Source of the DNA: Clostridia bacterium
GTDB taxonomy: Bacteria; Bacillota; Peptococcia; Peptococcales; BICA1-8
NCBI GenBank assembly: GCA_012800195.1
Contig: JAAZJU010000035.1
Span: 1-35,334 of the forward strand
Length of the DNA: 35,334 nt
Direction: 5' to 3'
Position numbers and translations under genes: made by a program. The notes below the pieces were generated by a model. That model had not been told where the DNA came from and did not search any database. It saw nothing but the letters and a program-made list of their open reading frames with translations. Positions 1-6,584 of the stretch are shown here, in pieces; position 1 is the stretch's first letter; every line of letters starts with the position of its first letter.

Positions 1-44
1 CCCCTCAGCACTAAATTAATTGAAGCCCAGGCTAGACTTTTTGC

Positions 45-144
45 CCCTTTGCTATAAGGGTCAGGGGACACACCTGCGGAAGTATCGGCAGTTCCTGTTG
101 ACAGGAATGTCCCCAACTAAGTCAGGGGCCCCTAGGCCCCTGTC
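45..144. repeat. Structured palindromic element (REP-like) downstream of the deacetylase gene
   Basis: About 100 bases hold four nested or adjacent inverted repeats. CCCTT (45-49) pairs with AAGGG (56-60). GGGGACA (64-70) pairs with TGTCCCC (108-114) and encloses two abutting hairpins, CTGC 74-77/GCAG 88-91 and TTCCTGT 92-98/ACAGGAA 101-107, giving a three-way junction. CAGGGGCC (123-130) pairs with GGCCCCTG (135-142). GTCAGGGG occurs twice. No T-run follows the last hairpin in the direction of the deacetylase gene, so it is not a standard intrinsic terminator. Bases 1-44 show nothing else. A dispersed repeat is the best guess. Confidence 0.5.
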
Positions 145-145
145 A

Positions 146-1201
146 TTATTCATAGATTATTAATTCCTTTTCTCCTATTCTACTTGTATCTACCTTTTCT
201 TCTTGATCCTTAGGCACAGCAATAGTGTCAGGATCGCCATCACTTATATATCTCAAATGAGGATTTTTATCAAAGTAATCTAACCATTTCAAGAGATTGT
301 CTTCTGCTCCCTCACCAAAAACTTGCACTCTTGGTAATAGAGTTGGATCATAACCTTTAGCCACTGGAGACTTCATAGGAGTAGAGCCTACATCTAAGAC
401 GCCGATATTATGGTAATCTATCCCTTGATACTCCCCTTGAACAGCCCAGTTGATATCTTGGGGCTTAATACCAAAGGGTAGGGCTAAGGTATCCATTTTA
501 TAGCCAGGAACCACTTCTTCTATCATCTCAACCATCAAAGCCAGTTCTTTGGCTACTTCTTCCTGACTTAGCTTGTTAAGTTTAGGATGATTGACCGTAT
601 GATTTCCTATATCCATACCCAATTCAATTACTTCTTTGACTTTATCCTGCCAATAAGCCCTTTGTTCAAAAGGAATAGGGTATTTATTTACAAAGAAGGT
701 TGCCTCTAGTCCAAAATCGGGATATAACTCGTTCATTTCCTTTAAGATGCCTACGGCACAAGTTGGGTCAATTATCATTTCTCCATCTTTTTCTATGTAG
801 CGAAAATGACCACTTGTCCCATCATCAAAGGTTAAAATAACAGGGGTAAAGCCTGCTTCTGTACTAATATTATTATTTAAAACATCCCTAAGACTGACTA
901 ATCTATAACCTCTTTCGTAGAGGGTTTCTAAATCCTTACGGAAGTTTTCATAAGTTCTGGCCCATCTGCCTTCTTTTTCACCAATGACATGCCATTCTAA
1001 AACCATAATTTGGCCTACTTCATTGGCTTTAATTTCTTTTAAGTCAATGGGTTCTTCCTGGACAATCTCTTCACCATTGTTTTCTGGAGAGTTTTCCTCT
1101 GGCTCTTTAATTGATCCCGAGGTATCAGTACTACATCCTAAAAGGGTAAAAGTGAATAAGATAAGTATTGCCCATAGTAATAGGTTCTTTGCTTTGAACA
1201 T
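146..1201 (-). CDS. Polysaccharide deacetylase family lipoprotein (NodB domain)
   Basis: Predicted exported, lipid-anchored carbohydrate esterase of family 4. Residues 1-23 are a lipoprotein signal ending in the lipobox LLGC (Cys23), followed by a Ser/Glu-rich linker to about residue 60. The NodB domain follows: the TFDDG motif with Asp126/Asp127 and the HTVNH motif with His201 and His205 give the usual Asp-His-His metal site. Known family members deacetylate peptidoglycan or other N-acetylated glycans outside the membrane; the substrate here is unknown. The ATG start is well placed behind AGGAGG. It lies 85 bases downstream of the ComK-like gene on the same strand and could share its transcript, since no terminator is obvious between them. 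Confidence 0.85.
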   Translation of the reverse strand: MFKAKNLLLWAILILFTFTLLGCSTDTSGSIKEPEENSPENNGEEIVQEEPIDLKEIKANEVGQIMVLEWHVIGEKEGRWARTYENFRKDLETLYERGYRLVSLRDVLNNNISTEAGFTPVILTFDDGTSGHFRYIEKDGEMIIDPTCAVGILKEMNELYPDFGLEATFFVNKYPIPFEQRAYWQDKVKEVIELGMDIGNHTVNHPKLNKLSQEEVAKELALMVEMIEEVVPGYKMDTLALPFGIKPQDINWAVQGEYQGIDYHNIGVLDVGSTPMKSPVAKGYDPTLLPRVQVFGEGAEDNLLKWLDYFDKNPHLRYISDGDPDTIAVPKDQEEKVDTSRIGEKELIIYE

Positions 1202-1286
1202 TTTAACTCCTCCTATGATTTCTTGGTCTCCATCCTGCTCTTATCCTTATTTCGTGGCCCTTGGATATTTTCCCTCTTGGATAAAA

Positions 1287-1847
1287 CTAGTAACTAACCT
1301 TATTTGCATCCAAGGTAGATAAAATTGCTTTAACTACCTGATAAACTTCTTCTTTTTCTTTGACAAGGGTAAAACTACTTTGACATTCTCTAGCAATTAT
1401 CCTACCATGGGCCCGAACAAGATTTATACTATCAACAGACTGTAAACAATCCAAAAAAGTTCCATCTAAGAAAATAATCCTGCTTTTTTTCCGATTTAAA
1501 AACTCAACAGCTTTTATTTGACTATTCACTACATATCCCCTAGACCCTTCATCCTTAATTACGACCTCCCTAATTTTAACTGGTAAAAGAATTAAATTAG
1601 GGTGTAAGGCTAAAGGAGTCGATGTTTTTCTGCCGACCAACTTACCATATTTTTTCTTTAGCTCTACCAGGTCCAATGCAAAAACCCGAGCTAAATTTTT
1701 TAAAACTGTATTTGTTCTATTTTGAATAAGAACCTTGCCGCCATTTTCCATGTATATTTGAGTACTATTCCCGCCGTTCTCATCGGTTATAGGAATTAAA
1801 CAATTAATTTGGGGCCAGTACTCCTCAAAATCGAATTTACTTACCAT
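1287..1847 (-). CDS. comK: ComK-like competence transcription factor (probable)
   Basis: 186 residues, close to the roughly 190 of ComK. I aligned it by eye with Bacillus ComK. The central block matches in order: G72-R-K, then Pro78 and Pro83 with LILLP (85-89) against ComK IFLFP; then GYV (104-106) against GWI; a VK/IK-x-x-EF segment near 111-116; IIFLDG (124-129) against VTFSNG; and a conserved Ser/Val/Arg-Ala stretch near 137-146. ComK binds paired A/T-rich boxes and switches on DNA uptake. No membrane segment or signal is seen. The ATG start has AAAGGAGG six bases upstream. It has its own promoter with a LexA-type box. An unrelated regulator with a similar fold remains possible. Confidence 0.55.
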   Translation of the reverse strand: MVSKFDFEEYWPQINCLIPITDENGGNSTQIYMENGGKVLIQNRTNTVLKNLARVFALDLVELKKKYGKLVGRKTSTPLALHPNLILLPVKIREVVIKDEGSRGYVVNSQIKAVEFLNRKKSRIIFLDGTFLDCLQSVDSINLVRAHGRIIARECQSSFTLVKEKEEVYQVVKAILSTLDANKVSY

Positions 1848-1895
1848 CGGTAAACCTCCTTTATTTTTTCTTAGGCGAAGGTAACTTTAAGAACA

Positions 1896-1924
1896 ATTTT
1901 ACCGAACATATGTTTGGTTGTCAA
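1896..1924 (-). promoter_or_regulatory. Sigma-A promoter with LexA (SOS) box in the spacer
   Basis: On the minus strand TTGACA (1919-1924) and TAAAAT (1896-1901) are separated by exactly 17 bases. The spacer contains a LexA/DinR-type operator: on the plus strand CGAACATATGTTTG at 1903-1916, 13 of 14 positions matching the Bacillus consensus CGAAC-RNRY-GTTYC. A repressor bound there would block RNA polymerase. It drives the ComK-like gene, whose start lies about 50 bases downstream. Confidence 0.7.
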
Positions 1925-1928
1925 TGTG

Positions 1929-1960
1929 TAAAAATTACGCAGATTTTTAAAAACCTGCGT
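1929..1960 (-). terminator. Intrinsic terminator of degV
   Basis: Minus-strand hairpin with arms ACGCAG and CTGCGT; the A/T interior extends it to a nearly perfect 24-base palindrome (1937-1960) followed by a short T-rich tract. It sits between the degV stop and the comK-like promoter, isolating the two units. Confidence 0.7.
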
Positions 1961-1973
1961 TTAGTCCTTACTT

Positions 1974-2804
1974 CTATAAAGCTAATAATATAGTGCCAAA
2001 GCCGGTATGGGTTCCAATTACCGGTCCCAATTCGCTAACAATAATCTCTTTGGGTCTAAGATTATTATTTAATTCCTCCACTAATTCTGAAACCTCTTCC
2101 TGGGCTCTAGCATGAGTAATACCTATGGTACATTCGCTAAAGTCCTTTCCTGTAGCTTCCACTAGTTCCAAAAGCCTCCGCAGGGATTTTTTTCTGCCCC
2201 TAACCTTTTCTAAGGTACCTATGGTTCCATCTGCCTGATTATACAGAACTGGCTTAATATTTAAAACCTGACCAATAGCTCCCTCCCACGAAGATAGCCT
2301 ACCTCCTTTAATTATATTTTCTAGTGTATCAAGGGTGAAATAGGTCTTCATGTTGTTTCTATAGGAGATGATCTCTTGGCGGATTTCCTTTAAGGTAAGT
2401 CCTTCTTCTGCCATTTGACAGGCCTTGATTACTTGCAAACCAGTTCCAATACTAGCATTTAAAGAATCAATCACTTCTATTTCTTGGTTTAGCATTTTCT
2501 TGGCTAAGAGAGCGCTTTCATAAGTACCACTTAAACCAGAAGAAAGGGTAATACACAATACTGGTCCTTTTTCTACTCCCTTAAGAAAAGCTTCTTTGAA
2601 AGCTAGTGGGCTGGGTCTGGAGGTTTTGGGTAACTGGTCATTTTCGTGGAGCTTTTGGTAAAACAAATGGTTACTAATTTCTACTTGGTCCAAATATGTA
2701 TCGGAACCGAATTGGATGGCCAGAGGAACAACTTGGATGTTATATCGTTCAATAAAATTAGAGGGTAAATCAGCTGAACTGTCAGTTATTATTTGTACTT
2801 TCAC
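1974..2804 (-). CDS. degV: DegV family fatty-acid-binding protein
   Basis: 276 residues, typical DegV length. The N-terminal IITDSSADLP, the TSRPSP motif and the SSGLSGTYESA motif that contact the bound fatty acid are all present. Characterised relatives (FakB) hold a fatty acid while a kinase phosphorylates it for phospholipid synthesis. No fakA gene is in the window. It starts at GTG with GGAGG nine bases upstream. It lies 40 bases after the YvrJ gene with no terminator between, so it is probably the last cistron of the small-protein operon, and it ends in a clear terminator. Confidence 0.88.
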   Translation of the reverse strand: MKVQIITDSSADLPSNFIERYNIQVVPLAIQFGSDTYLDQVEISNHLFYQKLHENDQLPKTSRPSPLAFKEAFLKGVEKGPVLCITLSSGLSGTYESALLAKKMLNQEIEVIDSLNASIGTGLQVIKACQMAEEGLTLKEIRQEIISYRNNMKTYFTLDTLENIIKGGRLSSWEGAIGQVLNIKPVLYNQADGTIGTLEKVRGRKKSLRRLLELVEATGKDFSECTIGITHARAQEEVSELVEELNNNLRPKEIIVSELGPVIGTHTGFGTILLAL

Positions 2805-2844
2805 TATGGTTCCTCCTAAATGTCATGTGTTTTACATTTTTATT

Positions 2845-2997
2845 CTAACCCAGCCCTTTTAAATTTTCAATTACTTTAGAAAGTTCATTTATAGAGATAC
2901 TTAAATGCTCCAATTTCCCCTCTACCCTCACTAATAAATAAATACTCACAACCATAGGAAACCCAAAGTTGCCTATTTGTTGAAGTAAGCTATCCAT
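2845..2997 (-). CDS. YvrJ family small membrane protein
   Basis: 50 residues from the ATG at 2997, which has AAAGGAGGG correctly spaced upstream; the longer reading upstream lacks such a site. Residues about 9-24 form one hydrophobic helix containing the family-typical GFPMVVSIYLL-like stretch, followed by an amphipathic charged tail. The start overlaps the stop of the preceding gene by 8 bases, so the two are probably translationally coupled. YvrJ proteins have no known function but recur beside DUF1659 and DUF2922 genes, as here. Confidence 0.8.
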   Translation of the reverse strand: MDSLLQQIGNFGFPMVVSIYLLVRVEGKLEHLSISINELSKVIENLKGLG

Positions 2998-3220
2998 TAG
3001 ACATCCCTCCTTTCTGAAATTCCCATTCTTCAATAATCTCCTCTTGGCCATTGATAATATTTAACATAGCCATAAGACACTGTTCACATAATTCTAAATC
3101 CCCTACCACCTGATTCTCATGCCAAAGGACTAAACGCCTCTCAATTCTTTCCAGTCGATCACAGCAATTACATTTGTGTTTTTTGGCCAATTGAAATGGT
3201 TGAATTTCAACTTTATTCAT
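2990..3220 (-). CDS. Small Cys-motif protein, function unknown
   Basis: 76 residues starting at the ATG at 3220 behind a GGGGGG ribosome site. It has CNCC (17-20) and CEQC (45-48) on either side of a basic helix, a pattern able to form a small zinc site, and an acidic Glu-rich end. I do not recognise a named family. It sits between DUF2922 and YvrJ in the small-protein operon and overlaps YvrJ by 8 bases. The ribosome site lies in a possible CCCCA/TGGGG hairpin in the leader (see 3229-3280). Confidence 0.6.
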   Translation of the reverse strand: MNKVEIQPFQLAKKHKCNCCDRLERIERRLVLWHENQVVGDLELCEQCLMAMLNIINGQEEIIEEWEFQKGGMSNG

Positions 3221-3228
3221 CTTTATCC

Positions 3229-3280
3229 CCCCAGATATATTTTGGGGTGTGGACCCTGGAGATCCACACCACTTTTTTTT
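3229..3280 (+). terminator. Plus-oriented hairpin plus T-run between two minus-strand genes
   Basis: GGTGTGGA (3246-3253) pairs with TCCACACC (3263-3270) and eight T residues follow at 3273-3280, the form of an intrinsic terminator reading plus, although no plus-strand gene precedes it. On the minus strand the same hairpin overlaps by two bases a second one, CCCCA (3243-3247 complement) with TGGGG (3229-3233 complement), which would cover the ribosome site of the 76-residue gene. Confidence 0.5.
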
Positions 3281-3281
3281 A

Positions 3282-3506
3282 TTACATTTCAATCAATTCC
3301 ACAACCTGACGAGTAACCAGCCTAGCTCCCACCACCTGTACTAAATCACCTCCGGTAGAGTTAATAATATTTTGATTGATAATCTCATCCATTGCTTCTT
3401 CAACTTCTGTTGAGGTTAAATCATCCTTAGGCTCAGCAACGCTGATAGTCACCCGAGCATTATTAGCGTTTAAAAAAATCATTTGTAGGGTTTTGCTTTC
3501 AGTCAA
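3282..3506 (-). CDS. DUF2922 family small protein
   Basis: 74 residues from a TTG start at 3506, chosen because GGGAGGTGA lies at normal distance; the upstream GTG at 3515 overlaps that site. Sequence hallmarks are TLQMIFLNANN at the start, VTISV, and a C-terminal VVELIEM. Predicted cytosolic alpha/beta protein without Cys or membrane segments. Function unknown. Its end resembles that of the upstream DUF1659 protein, which suggests the two families are paralogous or partner subunits (inference). Confidence 0.82.
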   Translation of the reverse strand: MTESKTLQMIFLNANNARVTISVAEPKDDLTSTEVEEAMDEIINQNIINSTGGDLVQVVGARLVTRQVVELIEM

Positions 3507-3541
3507 TCCTGTCACCTCCCTTCATATGTATTTGTTGAAAA

Positions 3542-3766
3542 TTACATCTCCTCTAGCTTCACTTCATTAACACGGTTGATTGCAAAAACTGGATGTTTCT
3601 GCAGCCCTCCCAATACAGTTGCTACCTGGTACACACTTTCATCGGTAGCCTCAGCCTTGATTCTGCTATAGTTGCGGGTAGCAACCACAGGATTCCCCTG
3701 AGGGTCAGTACCAGTTTGCACCATTAAACGAAGTCTAGAGTCCGCTGGGCTCGTGATAATTGCCAT
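3542..3766 (-). CDS. DUF1659 family small protein
   Basis: 74 residues starting at the ATG at 3766, eight bases after GGAGG. Hallmarks are SRLRLMVQTG near the start, DPQGNPV, TRNYSRIKAEAT and a C-terminal VNEVKLEEM. It is the first gene of the operon DUF1659-DUF2922-Cys protein-YvrJ-degV. Function is unknown in any organism I know of. Regulation may involve the leader structures at 3806-3872. Confidence 0.82.
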   Translation of the reverse strand: MAIITSPADSRLRLMVQTGTDPQGNPVVATRNYSRIKAEATDESVYQVATVLGGLQKHPVFAINRVNEVKLEEM

Positions 3767-3805
3767 TATTTTCACCTCCCTCCCTCTTGATTTAAGTTAA
3801 TTGTA

Positions 3806-3872
3806 CTCAGGCATAAAAAAGAGGGGTAATCACCCCCTGAGAACAAAACCTCTGCTATTTTTAACAAAACCT
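3806..3872 (-). promoter_or_regulatory. Leader with attenuator-like hairpin and two 10-bp direct repeats
   Basis: On the minus strand AGGGG (3834-3838) pairs with CCCCT (3822-3826) and six T follow (3815-3820), a terminator form upstream of the first gene rather than behind a gene. An alternative outer stem CTCAGG/CCTGAG (3836-3841 with 3806-3811) competes with it. Just upstream, AGGTTTTGTT occurs twice, at 3842-3851 and 3863-3872, 21 bases or two helical turns apart. I could not identify a convincing -35/-10 pair. Confidence 0.45.
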
Positions 3873-3946
3873 ATTGATTTTTAATAGTAACCCTACTAAA
3901 TTTATTCATAATCTTTTATTATAATAATAAACCTAGATTTAACATA

Positions 3947-3955
3947 TGATATAAA
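3947..3955 (+). promoter_or_regulatory. Extended -10 promoter candidate for the OsmC gene
   Basis: TG-A-TATAAA at 3947-3955, about 38 bases before the OsmC start. No good -35 box at 17 bases, which is usual for extended -10 promoters. Confidence 0.4.
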
Positions 3956-3992
3956 ATGAGCTTATTATAGAAGAAAAGGGGAGTGAAATGGA

Positions 3993-4427
3993 TTGAAAGC
4001 AAATGTAATCTGGCAAGGCAATGTCCAGTTTGAAGCAGAGGTAACCTCAGGACATAAAATAAAAATGGACGGTACTGAAGCTATAGGGGGGCAAAATAAA
4101 GGACCTAGACCTACAGAATTATTATTAAGTGGGGTCGGAGGTTGCTCGGGCATAGATATGGTAACTATTTTAGAAAAAATGCGGCAAAATTTAACCAGTT
4201 TAAATGTGGAAGTAACGGGCAAAAGAAATGATGATTTCCCGAAAAGATTTACAGACATCCATGTTCATTTTATTCTAGAAGGTGATGTAGACCCGGAAAA
4301 AGCAGGTAAGGCAGCCCAATTATCCATGGAAAAATACTGCTCAGTTTCCCTTTCTTTAAATTCAAACATAACCTATAGCTATGAGGTTAATGGAGAAAGG
4401 TATGGCGAGTATCGAAAATTAAAATAG
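3993..4427 (+). CDS. OsmC family peroxiredoxin-like protein
   Basis: 144 residues with the OsmC/YhfA layout. The two redox cysteines are present: Cys51 in GVGGCSGID and Cys116 in EKYCSVSL. Family members reduce organic peroxides through this pair, in the cytosol. The start is TTG at 3993 behind AAGGGGAG; a nearby ATG at 3988 meets a stop at once. Monocistronic, ending in a terminator shared with the convergent gene. A thiol-repair role in an anaerobe is plausible; the natural substrate is not evident. Confidence 0.85.
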   Translation: MKANVIWQGNVQFEAEVTSGHKIKMDGTEAIGGQNKGPRPTELLLSGVGGCSGIDMVTILEKMRQNLTSLNVEVTGKRNDDFPKRFTDIHVHFILEGDVDPEKAGKAAQLSMEKYCSVSLSLNSNITYSYEVNGERYGEYRKLK

Positions 4428-4456
4428 GGAGACCAATGGCCTCCTTATTTTTTTAT
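4428..4456. terminator. Bidirectional terminator between OsmC and the membrane protein gene
   Basis: GGAGACC/GGCCTCC stem (one A-C mismatch) around AAT. A T-run follows on the plus strand, and a T-rich stretch follows on the minus strand. The stop codon of the convergent gene lies inside the element. Confidence 0.6.
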
Positions 4457-4801
4457 CACCTGAGTATATTTCCAAACAGCTAAGATTAGCATATAAATGG
4501 TAATCCCATAGGCCATAATCAGCCCTTGAATTTGACTTATAATCCCACCCACTATAAGTAAGTAGGACAGGCTTCTCCCATTATTGGCAATCAGATCATA
4601 TTTAGCTGTATCTATTCCTAGATTTTTAAATTCATTTCGGACTGTTTTGCCTATCTCACTAGTTTCTAAGGGTATCGACAATATACTTAAAGTTAAAAGA
4701 AAACCAAAGGACCAGGCATAAGATATATTACCACTTTGAATGGCAATTATAGTCATTACCAATTCTAAAGCAGCAACTATAATATAGCTGAATAAAAGCA
4801 A
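4445..4801 (-). CDS. Small integral membrane protein, unknown
   Basis: 118 residues with about four hydrophobic segments (roughly 3-20, 29-43, 77-95, 97-112) and one charged loop near 46-66. No family recognised. It starts at TTG (4801) behind GAGGAGG. It stands alone and converges on the OsmC gene. The 214 bases upstream hold the DUF1858 promoter on the other strand and nothing else obvious. Confidence 0.6.
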   Translation of the reverse strand: MLLFSYIIVAALELVMTIIAIQSGNISYAWSFGFLLTLSILSIPLETSEIGKTVRNEFKNLGIDTAKYDLIANNGRSLSYLLIVGGIISQIQGLIMAYGITIYMLILAVWKYTQVIKK

Positions 4802-4953
4802 TCCTCTTATTCCTCCTCGCTAATGAAAATAATCTTATCTCAGAATGATATACTTTACTTCCATGATGAACAATAGCATGACTATCTCTACATCCCCAAT
4901 ACTATTCTGTAAAATTATTTTTTATCCTGCAAAAAAATTATGTCTTTTGTTAT

Positions 4954-4982
4954 TTGTAAAACATTGTAAGTTTTGGTATACT
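4954..4982 (+). promoter_or_regulatory. Sigma-A promoter of the DUF1858 gene
   Basis: TTGTAA (4954-4959), 17-base spacer, TATACT (4977-4982), ending 33 bases before the start codon. Confidence 0.5.
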
Positions 4983-5015
4983 AGCTACGATTCTTAAAAT
5001 AGGAGGTAAAACCAG

Positions 5016-5216
5016 ATGAAAATCACTAAAGATATGAGTATAGTAGAAGTAGTACAAAAATATCCTGAAACAGCAGAGGTTTTTATGGCATTTGGGATGG
5101 GTTGTTTAGGTTGTGCTGCTGCAAGATTTGAAAACATAGCGCAGGGTGCCGGAGTGCATGGTATTGATGTGGACCAGTTAATCACTGCCTTAAACAAAAA
5201 AGTAGAAGATAAATAA
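5016..5216 (+). CDS. DUF1858 domain protein (ScdA-N-like CxxC protein)
   Basis: 66 residues, the whole length of the domain. The signature is the helix pair with GMGCLGCAA, giving Cys30-x-x-Cys33, and the start MKITKDMSIVEVVQKYPE. Related domains occur at the N-terminus of iron-sulfur-repair proteins and beside hybrid-cluster proteins, so binding of a metal or cluster is a reasonable inference. ATG follows AGGAGGT. It is a single-gene unit with its own promoter and terminator. Confidence 0.85.
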   Translation: MKITKDMSIVEVVQKYPETAEVFMAFGMGCLGCAAARFENIAQGAGVHGIDVDQLITALNKKVEDK

Positions 5217-5230
5217 CTACATAATTTTAA

Positions 5231-5262
5231 AAGCTGAAGGTCTTTGACCTCCAGCTTTTTTT
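5231..5262. terminator. Terminator after the DUF1858 gene
   Basis: AGCTG-x-AGGTC/GACCT-x-CAGCT stem followed by seven T on the plus strand. The minus strand reads TTTTAAAATT after the stem, so it may also end the gltP-type operon. Confidence 0.75.
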
Positions 5263-5297
5263 ACGCTTCTCTTTTTTAAATCTACCTATTTTACTTT

Positions 5298-6500
5298 CTA
5301 TTCAGATAATTCTAATTCGTCCTCACTAGCAGCAACTACCACAGCGGCTACAGCATCACCGGTAATATTTAGAGTAGTTCTGGCCATATCTAAAATCCGA
5401 TCTACTCCAGCTACTAAGGCCACTCCCTCCAAGGGTAAATTAACCGAGGTTAAGACCAGAGTTAACATTATTAAGCCTGCTCCTGGAACACCAGCTGAAC
5501 CAATGGAAGCTAAAGCTCCAGTGATTACAACAATTAACTGTTGTGCAATGGTTAATTCCAGACCATATACTTGGGCTACAAAGAGGGCCGCCACCCCTAC
5601 ATAAACAGCAGTTCCATCCATATTAATAGTTGCCCCTAAAGGTAAAACAAAGCTAGAAACTTCCTTGGAAACTCCTATATTTTCTTCAACACATTTTATT
5701 GTTACAGGTAAAGTAGCACCGCTACTACAGGTGGAAAAAGCAATTACCTGAGCAGGGAAAATGGCCTTATAAAAGTCCAGTAAGCCTAATTTGGTGAAAA
5801 GTCTTAAAGCTGCACCATAGACGAAAAAACCGTGGAGAAATACCCCAATATACACAGTTGCAATAATTTTAAATAAAGGGAATAAAACATCCGGACCATT
5901 GACAGCAACTACTGGGACTATTAAACCAAAAACGCCATAGGGAGCAAAGGCCATCACAAAACCAGTCATTTTATACATAATCTCTGCAAAGCCATCAAAG
6001 AAATTTCTAACAATCTGGGCCTTTTCCCCAGCAGCAGTGATAGCTATTCCAATAAACAAAGCAAAGGTAATAATCTGTAACATTGAACCTTGGACCAAAG
6101 CTTCTAAAGGTTTGTTGGGAATAATATTTAGCAAAACTTCAATGATGGGGGGAGCTTCACGTCCAGCATACTCTGCATCTACTGGTAGGGTTAAACCTGC
6201 CCCTGGAGCAATAATATTGGCTAAAACTATACCAATGACAACCGCTATACCGGTAGTAACAAGATAAAAAGCCATTGTTTTACCACCTAGGCGCCCCAGT
6301 TTTTTCATATCTCCTACACTAGAAGCTCCCACAATTATTGTAGAAAATACTAGTGGTACAATAATCATATTAATTAACCGTAAGAATAATGTACCTAGAG
6401 GGCCAATAAAAGTACTAGCCCAGACTGGGTTGCCTTGAAAAAACAAACCAACGATAACACCACTAAGTAAACCAATTAAGATTTTAGTGGACAACTTCAT
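5298..6500 (-). CDS. Dicarboxylate/amino acid:cation symporter (DAACS family)
   Basis: 400 residues, usual size for GltP/GltT-type carriers. The re-entrant hairpin STCSSGATLP (256-265) and the substrate/sodium motif NMDGT (293-297) are intact, with a second hairpin GSAGVPGAG further on. It takes up glutamate, aspartate or C4-dicarboxylates with Na+ or H+. Last gene of the minus-strand operon with the racemase and amidohydrolases, 84 bases downstream of the racemase. Placement fits import, or retrieval, of an acidic amino acid released by the pathway. ATG follows GGGGAA. Confidence 0.9.
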   Translation of the reverse strand: MKLSTKILIGLLSGVIVGLFFQGNPVWASTFIGPLGTLFLRLINMIIVPLVFSTIIVGASSVGDMKKLGRLGGKTMAFYLVTTGIAVVIGIVLANIIAPGAGLTLPVDAEYAGREAPPIIEVLLNIIPNKPLEALVQGSMLQIITFALFIGIAITAAGEKAQIVRNFFDGFAEIMYKMTGFVMAFAPYGVFGLIVPVVAVNGPDVLFPLFKIIATVYIGVFLHGFFVYGAALRLFTKLGLLDFYKAIFPAQVIAFSTCSSGATLPVTIKCVEENIGVSKEVSSFVLPLGATINMDGTAVYVGVAALFVAQVYGLELTIAQQLIVVITGALASIGSAGVPGAGLIMLTLVLTSVNLPLEGVALVAGVDRILDMARTTLNITGDAVAAVVVAASEDELELSE

Positions 6501-6584
6501 ATTACCAAATTCCCCTATAAATTAAAATGTGCTTATATATATGTCTTAGAGAGAGGATTAGCCACAAGTAAATATTGGTAATTT

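Noticed and set aside
1258-1315. CCTTGGAT/ATCCAAGG inverted repeat at the end of the comK-like gene
   Set aside because: Loop of about 40 bases and no T-run; weak as a terminator.
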